A stretch of DNA of 64,000 nt, from assembly GCA_050290865.1 (NCBI GenBank), contig JBNKIW010000011.1, positions 39,439 through 103,438 on the forward strand. Direction: 5' to 3'. A program made the position numbers and the translations under genes. The notes beneath the pieces were generated by a model. That model was not told the DNA's origin. It did not search any database and was given only the letters and a program-made list of their open reading frames with translations. The DNA is from JARRLC01 sp050290865 (lineage in GTDB: Bacteria > Pseudomonadota > Alphaproteobacteria > Rhizobiales > Rhodomicrobiaceae). Shown piece by piece: positions 8,455 to 17,686 of this stretch (the first letter of the stretch is position 1; every line of letters starts with the position of its first letter).

Positions 8455-9339
8455 TCATTGAAGTTGAAGGATGTATTCCGGCTCGACCCTGCCGCGGACG
8501 AGATGCGCGGCGGCGATCATGTTGCCCTTCAGGCGTCCACGGCGGTCGATATGCGGTTCGGGCCTGAAGCTTTTCACCAGATTGGCCGCGATGTTGCGCC
8601 AGATGAGGTTGAGCGCGAAACGCAAGGGAACGGTCCCCTTGCGCACGAGATAGACGGGGTTGACGATCTGTGAATAGCCGAAGCGCACGCCGCTGACCCG
8701 CCCGCCCTTGGCGCCGAGATGCACGCCGTAAAGCGTGTTCAGCATCACCACGCGGCCCGCTTTCCGCAACTGGCTGGTGAAGTCGATGTCCTCCTGCCAG
8801 CCATAGAGCGGCAGGCGCTCATCGAAGCGCAGGTCGCCGACCACGCCCGCGCGGATGGACATGTTGCATCCATAGCCGCCGGTCGTGTCCTGGGCGTGGG
8901 GAACGACGGGAGAGGCGAGGCGGGCGCTGGCGGCTGTCTCAAGCGCTGCGATGCCGTCCTCGAAAGGCACCCCGGGCGTATTGGCGCCGTCCAGGATTAC
9001 GTCGCCGCGTATGACGGCCCAATCGGGGTTGCGCACGAACGCCTCCTCGACGCGCCTCAGGTAGTCCGGCGCGGGGAGGAAATCGTCGTCGAAAAAGGTA
9101 ATGATGTCCGAGCGGGAAAGCGCCTCGGCGAGCGCGCGGTTGCGCTGGGCGCACAGGCCGCGGGCGCCGAAGACCCAGGAGAGCTGGAAGGCAGGAGACT
9201 TCCGAATCATCGTGTGGCTTTCGTCCGGCGCCGAAACGATCACCTCGTCCGGCAGCCGTTCCTGGCCTTCGAGGAAGGTGAGCACGCGGTCGAGCAGGGC
9301 CTTGCGGCCGAAAGTCGGTATGATGACAGCGAGTCTCAT
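8455..9339 (-). CDS. Family 2 glycosyltransferase
   Basis: The protein begins MRLAVIIPTFGR, the first strand of a GT-A fold. A metal-binding DDDFLPAPDYL motif follows, then YGWQEDIDF as the acceptor-side acidic motif, so it should be an inverting GT2 enzyme adding a sugar from a nucleotide-sugar donor. A longer reading frame exists, but the ATG at 9337-9339 fits the fold boundary. It lies 25 bases upstream of the ExoF-like gene on the same strand and is divergent from the next glycosyltransferase. The sugar specificity is unknown. Confidence 0.88.
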   Translation of the reverse strand: MRLAVIIPTFGRKALLDRVLTFLEGQERLPDEVIVSAPDESHTMIRKSPAFQLSWVFGARGLCAQRNRALAEALSRSDIITFFDDDFLPAPDYLRRVEEAFVRNPDWAVIRGDVILDGANTPGVPFEDGIAALETAASARLASPVVPHAQDTTGGYGCNMSIRAGVVGDLRFDERLPLYGWQEDIDFTSQLRKAGRVVMLNTLYGVHLGAKGGRVSGVRFGYSQIVNPVYLVRKGTVPLRFALNLIWRNIAANLVKSFRPEPHIDRRGRLKGNMIAAAHLVRGRVEPEYILQLQ

Positions 9340-9574
9340 TCTCCGGATCGAGCCTCTGGCGTGCTGAGCAGGTTTGCTCCCTTCCGTCAGTCCCGTCTGG
9401 CCGCGCGGCGGGCCACTGTCGCGCACGCTACGATAAAACCCCCTATTTTCGGTTTATTCGTCCACGCATTTGCGCTTCTGGTTACGAAAACGCTGGCGTA
9501 CCGGCGCGCACCACGGTAATCACACGCAAAATCGAGGCAAACGCGAGAGAAGACGCGCGGGCGGGGCGCAGCGG

Positions 9575-10813
9575 ATGACCAACTCGAGCGGCGATAAGGT
9601 GGTGCCGGAATCGCGCAAGGATGGCGGCGGCGACGCGGTCGAGCTTGCGGAACGGGAGGCGCGGACGCTCGGCCCCGAGGGCATGACGCTGGCGCTGGTG
9701 CACGACTGGTGCCCGTCCTTCCGCGGCGGCGAACGGGTGCTGGCGGAATTGTGCCGGATGCAGGAGGGCGCCGAGGTCTTCACGCTGTTCGATTTCCTCA
9801 GCCCCGAGGTGAAGGAACAGTACTTCCCCGGCGTCGCCTTCCATACCTCCATCGCCAACCGCCTGCCAAGGATAAGAAAATATTACCGCGGGCTGTTCTC
9901 CTTCTGCCCGTTCCTCATCGAACAGTTCGACGTCACCGGTTTCGACGCCGTGATATCCTCGTCGGCAGCGTTCGCACGCGGCGTGATCACGCGGCCCGAT
10001 CAGCCGCATCTGTGCTATGTGCACAGCCCGATCCGCTATGCCTGGGACGAACAGTTCTCCTATCTCGAACAGGCCAAAATGGGCTTCGGCCCGCGCGGGC
10101 TCATGTTCCGGCGCATGCTGCACCGCCTGCGCATCTGGGATGTGCGCACGGCCCACGGCCCCGACCTGATGCTGGCGAATTCCAGCTATGTGCGCGAACG
10201 CATCCGGCGGATCTACGGGCGGGACGCGCGCGTGGTTTTCCCGCCAGTGGCGCTGGAGGAGATGCGGTTTTCGGCGGAGAAGGATGACTACTACATCACG
10301 GCATCGTTCCTGGCCCCCTACAAGCGCACGGATCTGGTAATCCAGGCTTTCAACAATATGCCCTCGCGGCGTCTGCTGGTGGTCGGCGAGGGCCAGCAGT
10401 CGGCCCGGCTCAGGTCGCTGGCGCGGTCGAATGTCGAGTTTGCCGGCTACCTGCCGCGAGCCGCCTATGTCAAGACCGTGGCCAATGCGCGGGCGCTGGT
10501 GTTTGCCGGATGCGAGGATTTCGGCATCGCCCTGGCGGAAGCGCAGGCCTGTGGAACGCCGCTCATCGCCTTTGGCCGGGGTGGCGCGCGCGATATCGTG
10601 CGGGAAGCAAGTGACGATGGCGGGCCGACCGGCATCCTGTTTCACCGCCAAACGGCCGACGCCGTCAAGGAAGCCGTGGAACAGTTCGAATCCAGGCGCC
10701 CGGTGATCGAGCCGGAGAGGTGCTGGGCCAACGCACAGCGCTTCTCCGAGGAGCGCTTCCGTAGCGAGGTGCGGGAAGCCTTCGCCGAAGTGCTGGCGAT
10801 GCACGGCCTTTGA
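9575..10813 (+). CDS. Family 4 glycosyltransferase
   Basis: This is a GT-B fold protein. MTLALVHDWCPSFRGGERVL is the donor-proximal N-terminal signature, and the C-terminal half has APYKRTDL, GEGQQ and FGIALAEAQACGTPLIAFG, the E-x7-E-like retaining GT4 motif. It should transfer a sugar onto a lipid-linked exopolysaccharide intermediate at the inner face of the membrane. I place the start at ATG 9575, behind a G-rich stretch; an internal ATG at 9683 starts right at the fold and is a real alternative. It converges on the next gene with three bases between them. Confidence 0.87.
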   Translation: MTNSSGDKVVPESRKDGGGDAVELAEREARTLGPEGMTLALVHDWCPSFRGGERVLAELCRMQEGAEVFTLFDFLSPEVKEQYFPGVAFHTSIANRLPRIRKYYRGLFSFCPFLIEQFDVTGFDAVISSSAAFARGVITRPDQPHLCYVHSPIRYAWDEQFSYLEQAKMGFGPRGLMFRRMLHRLRIWDVRTAHGPDLMLANSSYVRERIRRIYGRDARVVFPPVALEEMRFSAEKDDYYITASFLAPYKRTDLVIQAFNNMPSRRLLVVGEGQQSARLRSLARSNVEFAGYLPRAAYVKTVANARALVFAGCEDFGIALAEAQACGTPLIAFGRGGARDIVREASDDGGPTGILFHRQTADAVKEAVEQFESRRPVIEPERCWANAQRFSEERFRSEVREAFAEVLAMHGL

Positions 10814-10816
10814 GCC

Positions 10817-11917
10817 TCACCCCGCCGCACCGTCGAGTTCGGCCATGAGTTGCAGATAAGCCACCGCGGAACTCCGCCAACTGAAACGCGCCGCCTGCGC
10901 GCGCCCCCTCGCGACAAGCGAGGCGCGAAGACCGTCGGCCTTGCGCAGCTTGGTGAACTGCGCGAGCCAGGCGTCGGGATCGGTGGGCGGGGCATAAAGC
11001 GCCGCTTCGCCGCAGACTTCCGGCAGGCTGGCGCAATCCGAGGCGACAACCGGGCATCCCCAGGCCATGGCCTCGATGGCAGGCAGGCCGAACCCCTCCA
11101 CGAATGACGGGAAGGCAAGGCACAGGCAGTCCGTGAACAGCGCGGCGAGTTCATTGTCGCTGATCCGGCCGAGCCACGAAATGTTGCTGGCAGCCAGCCG
11201 CTCACCGCCTTTCCGGGCGAAAACCCGCGCATCGCTCGCGCCCGCGATGGCGAGGCGAAAGCCGGACGTGGCAAGCCGGTTCGCCATGCCGAGCAGAAGC
11301 CCGACATTCTTATGCGGCGCGGGGCTGCCGATAACGAGAATGGTATTGCGCCCCGCAGCCGCGCGCGTCGCCTCCGAATGTTCAGCCCGCCAGCGCAGCG
11401 CGTGCTCGTAGCCGTTGGGGATGACGGTGATCTTTGCCGCTCTCGCGATACCCAACCGTATGAGTTCGTCCGCCGAGTATTCCGACACGGTCACGACGCG
11501 TGTCGCGGTATGCGCCAGGAGCGGGATGAGCGTCCGGTAGAGGAGACGGAAAGGGCGCGAGTAGCTGGCCGGAAAGACGCGCGTGTTGACGTCGTGAATG
11601 CAGACGACGTGATGGCGGGCAAGCACGGGCCCGGTATTGCCGAGGCTGATGAGGCCGCCGCGGCAGTGCCGGGGCAGACTGAGCTGTTCCCAGGCGTGAC
11701 CGCTCAAACGACCGGCCATGCGCTGCGTCACGGCCCGAAGCGGCAGCGTGCGCTCGTTGCGTGCAGGCGTCAGCACCTCCACGTTCAGATCGCGCGCAAG
11801 AGGATGCCCGTCCGCGATGAGGGCGTCGAGGGCTAGCACGATCTCCGCCGCGTAGCGCTGCACACCGGACCGCGGCTGCGTCAGAAATCTGCCGTTAATG
11901 GTCCATTGCCGTGCCAT
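10817..11917 (-). CDS. Family 4 glycosyltransferase (paralogue 1)
   Basis: The 366-residue GT-B protein starts MARQWTINGRFLTQPRSGVQRY. It has the C-terminal donor motif SFVEGFGLPAIEAMAWGCPVV, with the two glutamates of GT4 enzymes, followed by LPEVCGEAALY. It is clearly related to the protein at 12270-13376, which begins RFWTINGDFTTLNPTGVARY. The pair reads outward from a shared 352-base region, so a local duplication followed by inversion is likely. A mannosyl- or rhamnosyl-type transferase in exopolysaccharide assembly is inferred from context only. Confidence 0.87.
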   Translation of the reverse strand: MARQWTINGRFLTQPRSGVQRYAAEIVLALDALIADGHPLARDLNVEVLTPARNERTLPLRAVTQRMAGRLSGHAWEQLSLPRHCRGGLISLGNTGPVLARHHVVCIHDVNTRVFPASYSRPFRLLYRTLIPLLAHTATRVVTVSEYSADELIRLGIARAAKITVIPNGYEHALRWRAEHSEATRAAAGRNTILVIGSPAPHKNVGLLLGMANRLATSGFRLAIAGASDARVFARKGGERLAASNISWLGRISDNELAALFTDCLCLAFPSFVEGFGLPAIEAMAWGCPVVASDCASLPEVCGEAALYAPPTDPDAWLAQFTKLRKADGLRASLVARGRAQAARFSWRSSAVAYLQLMAELDGAAG

Positions 11918-12269
11918 GTAAAAGGGATACCGCGTGAAATGGAGGCGACGCCAGCGCGAAAAGACAGTCCTTCCAACGATTTCGCCATCGAAGGCAAAGA
12001 CACCCCGTCAGATATATCTCGCTTCTCACAGACTAATCAATGGCGACCTTTGAGACTATACGCGAATTTGGCAATATTATCGCTCCAAAAAACATAAAAT
12101 TGTAGACCGATGTGAGATGGCTTCTTGGCTGCATTCAGAATCCTGGGCGTTCACGGGGCTGCCGCATAGAAGCGGGCATCGGCCACTACGATCCGTAAGA
12201 TCCCGTTTATCCTCAGCATTATTCCTTATCCCCCTTCCCGCGATTCACTCTGCCCGCTAGACCGGAGAC
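11918..12269. promoter_or_regulatory. AT-richer divergent intergenic region between two glycosyltransferase genes
   Basis: This 352-base gap is visibly richer in A and T than its neighbours, especially about 12000-12110, where runs such as TATATCTCGC and CAATATTATCG occur. It must hold the promoters of both outward-reading glycosyltransferases. No convincing -35/-10 pair, operator or coding frame could be fixed by eye. Confidence 0.5.
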
Positions 12270-13376
12270 ATGAGCGAGCGCTTCTGGACAATCAACGGTG
12301 ACTTCACCACTCTCAATCCCACGGGCGTGGCCCGCTATGCCGTGGAGGTGGTGCAAGCCCTCGACACGCTCGCCGCGGAGGGGCACCCGCTGACGCGCGG
12401 CCTCAACATGACGCTGGTGGCGCCGCGCGAGCCGAGGGGGCTGGGCCTACGCAGCGTGGGCATAAAGATCGTCCCGGAATACAGCTCGCCCCGCATGCCG
12501 CAGTTCTGGGTGCAGATGCAACTCCCCTGGCATGTGCGCGGCGGTCTCGTCAGCCTGTGCAATCTCGCGCCGGTTGCCATCGGCCGCCATATCGCCTGCA
12601 TTCACGATCTGCACACCTATACGGCGCCGGAGGCCTACGACCGCGGCTTCCGGCTGGCGCACAAGGTCATCCTGCCGCTTCTGGGGCGGCGCGCGCGCTT
12701 CATCACCACGATCTCCGAGCACTCGCGCGGACAGTTGATCCAATATCGTATCGCGCGGCCCGAGAAGATCGTCGTGGCCTATAACGGCGCCGATCACGCC
12801 ACCCGCTGGGATGCATCGCAGTCAAAGTTCGAATTCGGCTTCCGGCCGTTCGCCCTCTTCCTCGGACAGCGGCAGAAATACAAGAATGTCGAGCTCGCGC
12901 TGAAAATCGCCGCCGCCCTCGACGCCATCGGACTGGACATCTACGTCGCGGGGGACATCCGGCTGGAAGATCTGCCGCTGCCGCCGGGAGGTTTGCCACG
13001 CAATATGCGTCTCCTCGGGCGCGTCGCTGATGGCGATCTGGCCAAGGCGCTGGACGGCGCCGTATGTTTCCTGTTCCCGTCGCGAAGCGAAGGCTTCGGT
13101 CTGCCCGCCGTGGAGGCGATGGCGCGCGGCTGTCCGGTGGTGGCCTCATCGTCGCCGTGCCTGCCGGAAATCTGCGGCGAAGGCACGCTCTACGCCGCGC
13201 CGGACGACACGGAGGCGTGGATCGACGCCGTGCGGCGCCTGTGCGGCGATGAGCATTTCCGGCGCAAGCAGGCCGCGAAAGGCAAGGAGCGCGCCGGGCG
13301 CTACACATGGCGCGGCGTGGCGGAGGTCTATCTGGCCCTGATGCAGCGCATCGACACCGGAGGTGGGCCGCGCTGA
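12270..13376 (+). CDS. Family 4 glycosyltransferase (paralogue 2)
   Basis: This 368-residue GT-B protein is a paralogue of the divergent gene at 10817-11917. The N-terminus is SERFWTINGDFTTLNPTGVARY. The donor-binding half has LFLGQRQKYKNVELALKIA and SRSEGFGLPAVEAMARGCPVV, the GT4 E-x7-E motif, and LPEICGEGTLYAAPDD. It should add a sugar during exopolysaccharide repeat-unit assembly. It ends four bases before the convergent flippase gene. Donor and acceptor are unknown. Confidence 0.88.
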   Translation: MSERFWTINGDFTTLNPTGVARYAVEVVQALDTLAAEGHPLTRGLNMTLVAPREPRGLGLRSVGIKIVPEYSSPRMPQFWVQMQLPWHVRGGLVSLCNLAPVAIGRHIACIHDLHTYTAPEAYDRGFRLAHKVILPLLGRRARFITTISEHSRGQLIQYRIARPEKIVVAYNGADHATRWDASQSKFEFGFRPFALFLGQRQKYKNVELALKIAAALDAIGLDIYVAGDIRLEDLPLPPGGLPRNMRLLGRVADGDLAKALDGAVCFLFPSRSEGFGLPAVEAMARGCPVVASSSPCLPEICGEGTLYAAPDDTEAWIDAVRRLCGDEHFRRKQAAKGKERAGRYTWRGVAEVYLALMQRIDTGGGPR

Positions 13377-13380
13377 CGCA

Positions 13381-14850
13381 TCATGGTCCCGTTCCGGCGA
13401 CTTTTTCGGGGCGCAGACGGCGGCGCAGGGCATCCAGGACCATGAGGATTTCGCTGTGCAGCGGGTGCCGTGTCAGCCAGACACCCGCAAACCAACCCGC
13501 CACACCGCCGAAACCGAGCAGAATTCCGGTCCCGATGGGCATGGCGAATTCGAACCCGTGCGCGGCGATGTATGCGCCTGGGATGACGACGCTTATCCCC
13601 GCGATGACGGCGCTCTTCGCCGTGGCGCCCGCGAATTCACTCCAGGTGAAGGCCGCGTGCTGACGCACGAAATACAAGCCCACCACATTTTGCAGCGGCA
13701 GGGACACCAGCAGCGACGCCGCCAGGGCCTGGGGCCCGAACAGCGCGGCCGTACCGTTGATGACGAAGCAGGCGGGCATGGCAACGAGATGCCAGAGGAG
13801 CAGGTGGCGCAGCGCCGCCACGGCCATCAGGGCAGGAAATATGAGGATGGAGGCGAAGGACGCCAGCATTGCCAGCGCCACGGTCTGCACCAGCGGCACA
13901 ATGGAAAACCACTGCGAGCCGACGAGAATGGCCACTGCCGGGTGCGCCAGCAGCGCCAGCAGCAGAAAGGCGGGCCAGTAGACGGCACTGATATGCGCAG
14001 TGGCGAGCAGAAATGGCGGTTTGAGATCGTGTCCCTCGCGGGCGTGGCCGGCGAGCGCGGGCAGGATCACGGGCGAGAGGCCGGAAAGCACCAGCTTGTT
14101 CGGGGCCTGCGCGACGAGCAGCGCGCGGTTATAGAAGCCGACGGCATCGAACGTGAAGGCGCGGCTGAGGACGGCGTAGGGCACGAGTTCCACCGCCTGC
14201 ATCAGCACCGCGCAGGCCGAGGTCGTGCCGCCGAAATGGAGCGCGCGGCGCCAGTGGGCGAGATGGGGGCGGAAGAGCTGGAAATCCGGCCGGAACCAGA
14301 TCGCGAGGCTGGCGCAAGCCGTGCTCGCGGCGAGCGCCGCCCAGGCGAAGCTCATATAGCCGAAACCCAGGAGGGCAAGACCGACGGTCACCGTGGCGTT
14401 CGTCAGGACGGTGACGACGTTGACCGCGGAATAGCGCCCGAAGGCCATGTCGCGGCGGAACAGCGCCATGAGGGGCCGCTCGAATGTGCCGGGGATGAAG
14501 GCCAGCGCCAGGACGTGCAGATAGGCGGCGAGGCCGGGGTCATTGTAAAGACGGGCGATTGCCGCCGACGTGGCGATGAGAATGGCGGTCACGGTGAGCG
14601 TGATCAGCGCCATGACCGTGAACGCGGTGCGGATATCCTCGCGGGTCAGGTCCTTCTGCTGCACGAGATAGCTGGAGGGAATGTCGCGGCAAACCTCGAC
14701 TGCGGTGAGCACCGCCACCCCGAATGCCGACACGCCGATGTCCGCCGGGCTGAGAATGCGCGAGACCGCGGCGATAACGAGGAAATTGACCGTGAGATTG
14801 GTGTAGCGCTCCAGCGAGGTAAAAAGCAGCGCTTTGCGGATGCCGGTCAT
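13381..14850 (-). CDS. Wzx-type polysaccharide flippase
   Basis: The 489-residue protein is strongly hydrophobic throughout, with about 12-14 predicted membrane helices, and starts TGIRKALLFTSLERYTNLTV, the usual first helix of MATE/MOP-superfamily polysaccharide transporters. VSRILSPADIG and YNRALLVAQAPNKLV are typical of the oligosaccharide-flippase family. It should move undecaprenyl-linked repeat units to the outer leaflet of the inner membrane. It lies downstream of the Wzy-like gene on the same strand (67-base gap), as expected of a Wzx/Wzy pathway. Confidence 0.88.
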   Translation of the reverse strand: MTGIRKALLFTSLERYTNLTVNFLVIAAVSRILSPADIGVSAFGVAVLTAVEVCRDIPSSYLVQQKDLTREDIRTAFTVMALITLTVTAILIATSAAIARLYNDPGLAAYLHVLALAFIPGTFERPLMALFRRDMAFGRYSAVNVVTVLTNATVTVGLALLGFGYMSFAWAALAASTACASLAIWFRPDFQLFRPHLAHWRRALHFGGTTSACAVLMQAVELVPYAVLSRAFTFDAVGFYNRALLVAQAPNKLVLSGLSPVILPALAGHAREGHDLKPPFLLATAHISAVYWPAFLLLALLAHPAVAILVGSQWFSIVPLVQTVALAMLASFASILIFPALMAVAALRHLLLWHLVAMPACFVINGTAALFGPQALAASLLVSLPLQNVVGLYFVRQHAAFTWSEFAGATAKSAVIAGISVVIPGAYIAAHGFEFAMPIGTGILLGFGGVAGWFAGVWLTRHPLHSEILMVLDALRRRLRPEKVAGTGP

Positions 14851-14917
14851 TGGTCCTCGATCGCCGGAAAAGCAGCCCTTGCCCGTTCACAGCGTGCCAT
14901 GTCTTGGTAAACCTCGG

Positions 14918-16348
14918 TTATACAGCCTGGGGACTGGCGGCAATGGCCGCGGTCAGCGGCGCGTGGCTGGCGTGCTCCCGGCGCTGATCCTCCTTCACGG
15001 TGGCGCGGCAAGTCGCGACGATGGCCAGGCAGGCGAAAAACAGGATGCCCGGGTCGGCGCCGCTTCCGGCGATGCTTGGCCCGACGAGCGAGCCGAGGCC
15101 GAGGGCGCGCGCGCCGGACGCGAGTGCGAAGAGGCGCGCATTGGCCGGCGTGGGCGTCAGCCCGATCATGCCCCGCGCCATCACCGTGATCGCCGCGCAG
15201 ATCATGGCGCTGCCGATCAGCCCGAACTGCGCCAGCGCCGAGACGATCCAACTCGACGAGCGCGAGCTGCCGAGCCCGACACCCAGCCCGTAAGTGTCGA
15301 AGAAGGACTTCAGGCTCCGCGCGTTCCAATAGGCGCGCTCCTGGCCCGAGACCGAACTGGCCTTCTCCAGGACCATGGTGCGGAACAGCTCCGTGAAGGG
15401 CCGGAAGAGCGCCTCATCATAAAGAACAACGCCCATGAGCGCCGCGACCGCGCCGCCCCCCGCGGCGAGCAGAAACCAGTCCAGCGGCCTGAGCCGGCCA
15501 TGCAGCGCCCCCCAAAGAAGCGGCAGTATCGCGGCAAGCCCCAGTACGCCCAGGCCACCATAGGCCGTGGACGAGGTGGACAGGATCAACAGGAGCAAGA
15601 GTTGCACGCACAGTACAAGCGCCAGCCACGAATTCGCCGCGCGCCAGTAGGCGTAGGTGAAGGCGAGCGCCGACAGGCCGAAGGCGGCAAAGGCGGCCGC
15701 CTCGGAGCAGCCGCCCGCGATGCGCCAGAAGCCCGATTGCTCGACGTCGGTCAGGAGCGCGTAACTCGCCGTGCGGATGGGTTCGAGGATATCGCCGACC
15801 CCGGCCAGTTTCCCGGCCAGGTCCACCCAGCCGAGCACCGTTTCAGAAATGGCGAATGCGAAGAGCCCCACCGTCATCTTTTCCAGCATCCTGCGCCGGA
15901 GCGTCAGAATGGCAAACGCGAAAAACACGAGAATGCCGAGCAGGAAATAGGCCGTCTGCGTATAGTTCCCCGACGTCGGCCCGAGCATGACCTCGGTGAC
16001 AATGCCTTCGATGGGAACGAATGCCGTGGTCTTGCCCGCGAAGAGGCGCGGCATCAGCATCGCGCCAGCTACGGCGTATATGGCCAGGGCCATCAACAGC
16101 CAGGCCAGCGGCATGCGGGCGAGCACAATGCCGAGATCGCGCAGAACCGAAACGCGCAGGGCGGCGGAGGCAAGAATGAGCAGGGCAAACAGAGTGTAAA
16201 TGAGCGGCGAGGAACCACCGATGGTCGCAAACGCCGTCGCCCCGAAGGGGATAGCGGCGAACAGGCCGACGATAAGCGGCGCTCCTGCGGCGGCTCCGGC
16301 GAGGAGAAGCGCCAGCGCGACGCCAAATCCGATGATCGATAATTCCAT
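14918..16348 (-). CDS. Wzy/ExoQ-like polysaccharide polymerase or O-antigen ligase family protein
   Basis: The 476-residue polytopic membrane protein has about 11-12 helices and a large periplasmic loop containing SSVSGQERAYWNARSLKSFF and GLGVGLGSSRSSSW, which match the O-antigen ligase/polymerase family. In a Wzx/Wzy pathway it would polymerise repeat units at the periplasmic face. The start ATG at 16346-16348 lies in a divergent region with an inverted repeat at 16408-16425. Ligase and polymerase members cannot be told apart from sequence alone; the locus context favours polymerase. Confidence 0.82.
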   Translation of the reverse strand: MELSIIGFGVALALLLAGAAAGAPLIVGLFAAIPFGATAFATIGGSSPLIYTLFALLILASAALRVSVLRDLGIVLARMPLAWLLMALAIYAVAGAMLMPRLFAGKTTAFVPIEGIVTEVMLGPTSGNYTQTAYFLLGILVFFAFAILTLRRRMLEKMTVGLFAFAISETVLGWVDLAGKLAGVGDILEPIRTASYALLTDVEQSGFWRIAGGCSEAAAFAAFGLSALAFTYAYWRAANSWLALVLCVQLLLLLILSTSSTAYGGLGVLGLAAILPLLWGALHGRLRPLDWFLLAAGGGAVAALMGVVLYDEALFRPFTELFRTMVLEKASSVSGQERAYWNARSLKSFFDTYGLGVGLGSSRSSSWIVSALAQFGLIGSAMICAAITVMARGMIGLTPTPANARLFALASGARALGLGSLVGPSIAGSGADPGILFFACLAIVATCRATVKEDQRREHASHAPLTAAIAASPQAV

Positions 16349-16407
16349 GGCCCTGCACCATGCCCCTGAACACGCCGGAACGGAGCTTTCCCGCGCCAGG
16401 ACATTAG

Positions 16408-16425
16408 CGGTAAAATAGTTTACCG
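16408..16425. promoter_or_regulatory. Perfect inverted repeat, candidate operator
   Basis: CGGTAAA and TTTACCG form a perfect 7-base inverted repeat around ATAG. It lies between the divergent Wzy-like gene (60 bases away) and the small membrane protein gene (39 bases away). Its position suits a repressor or activator site controlling one or both; no T-run follows it, so it is unlikely to be a terminator. Confidence 0.45.
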
Positions 16426-16463
16426 GACCCTGACCAGGAGGCGGGACAACGGAAGCGGGTCAG

Positions 16464-16772
16464 ATGATTTGGGCCTTTATCGCGGCAGTGCTGGCTGGAT
16501 TGGCAGCGGGATGCTTTTTCCGCGCATCCATGCTCGTGCTCATGTCCGCGCTCACGGCGCTCGGGGCGTGCGTGGGGGGCCTCCTGGCCGGATGGGGGGG
16601 CTTGACCATCGCCTGGTTCGCCATGGCGCTGACGGCGACGGTGCAGTTCGCCTTTCTGGCCGGCGCCGCTCTGGCCCATGGACGGGAGCGCGTACGGCAG
16701 AAGATGCTGGAAACCGCCGAAGCGCGCCAGAAAGCAAAGGAGGAAGCCGGGGTGTCCCGGCCCAACCGCTGA
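16464..16772 (+). CDS. Small two-helix membrane protein of unknown function
   Basis: The 102-residue protein has hydrophobic segments at about residues 3-25 and 30-70 (two or three helices) and a charged C-terminal tail (RERVRQKMLETAEARQKAKE). I do not recognise a family. It reads outward from the Wzy-like gene and converges on the ExoY-like gene with ten bases between, inside the exopolysaccharide locus, so an accessory envelope role is possible. The ATG at 16464 follows GAAGCGGGTCAG, a weak ribosome site. Confidence 0.65.
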   Translation: MIWAFIAAVLAGLAAGCFFRASMLVLMSALTALGACVGGLLAGWGGLTIAWFAMALTATVQFAFLAGAALAHGRERVRQKMLETAEARQKAKEEAGVSRPNR

Positions 16773-16782
16773 CCCCTTCCGG

Positions 16783-17595
16783 CTACGCCGTCTCGTCGAA
16801 ATTCAAGACCGCCGGGACGGTCCGGAGCAGAATGCCGAGTTCCAGCGCCAGCGACCAGCGGCGGACATAGACGCGGTCCAGCCTGACGCGATGATCATAG
16901 GTCGTGTTGCTGCGCCCGCTCACCTGCCACAGGCCGGTCAGACCGGGGCGCGCCTTGATGTACTCGTGAGCATGCACGCCGTAGCGCCGCAATTCGTCCG
17001 CCACGACCGGGCGCGGGCCGACACAGCTCATCTCGCCGCGCAGCACGTTGAAGAGCTGCGGCAGTTCGTCGAGGCTGGATTTCCGCAGGATATGGCCGAA
17101 CCAGGTCACGCGCGGATCGTCGCGCAACTTCTGCGTCTCCGCCCAGACGCGCGCGGCTTCGCTGTTGGTGGCGAGATAGCGGGCGAGGCGCTCGGCGGCA
17201 TCCGGCACCATGGTCCGGAATTTGAGGCAGCGGAACGTCCGGCCACCGAAACCGACGCGCTCATGGGCGAAGAGGACCGGACCGCCCTGGGTCAGCCAGA
17301 TCACGGCCGCGATGGCCGCCATGACGGGGGCGAGCAGGATCAGCGCGCTCAGTGCGATGGCGATATCGAGGGCGCGCTTGAGGCTGCCGCCGACGGGCTC
17401 CGCGGGCATGGCCTCGACGGTGCGCAGCGCGGCGCGTTCCGCATGGGCCGGGGCAAACGTTCCGGTGCTCTGTGATGCCACGAGCCGCAGGCCACGCCGT
17501 CCGCCGCAGGCCGCGGCTGCAGCCGTGCGGTTTACGATGGCTTCACCATGATTTCTGGCCGTGACAGATGTGACCGGATGAACGGAAAACTTCAT
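16783..17595 (-). CDS. exoY: ExoY-like undecaprenyl-phosphate sugar phosphotransferase
   Basis: The protein has one membrane segment (about residues 77-99), then the bacterial sugar transferase domain: FRCLKFRTMVPDA, LRKSSLDELPQLFNVLRGEMS and VGPRP, then RPGLTGLWQVSGRSN. This short form, without the N-terminal CoA-binding-like domain of WbaP, is the ExoY type. It attaches the first sugar-1-phosphate to undecaprenyl phosphate and so starts repeat-unit synthesis. Its N-terminus is about 70 residues longer than minimal ExoY. It lies next to the LuxR-type gene on the same strand. Confidence 0.92.
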   Translation of the reverse strand: MKFSVHPVTSVTARNHGEAIVNRTAAAAACGGRRGLRLVASQSTGTFAPAHAERAALRTVEAMPAEPVGGSLKRALDIAIALSALILLAPVMAAIAAVIWLTQGGPVLFAHERVGFGGRTFRCLKFRTMVPDAAERLARYLATNSEAARVWAETQKLRDDPRVTWFGHILRKSSLDELPQLFNVLRGEMSCVGPRPVVADELRRYGVHAHEYIKARPGLTGLWQVSGRSNTTYDHRVRLDRVYVRRWSLALELGILLRTVPAVLNFDETA

Positions 17596-17686
17596 TACGC
17601 AGGTTGCCCCAAAGATGTTTAGTGCCCAAAAGTGTGAGCCGCATTATGTACCGACACCGCCCTGCGGCTAAACGGTGCCGTTAGGT

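Noticed and set aside
10683..10695. GTTCGAATCC, which looks like a tRNA T-loop
   Set aside because: It lies inside the glycosyltransferase frame (QFESR), with no acceptor stem or anticodon arm around it. No tRNA was found in the window.
11906..12097. Possible 63-codon gene between the divergent glycosyltransferases
   Set aside because: It starts inside the 5' end of the minus-strand glycosyltransferase, has no ribosome site and no recognisable features.
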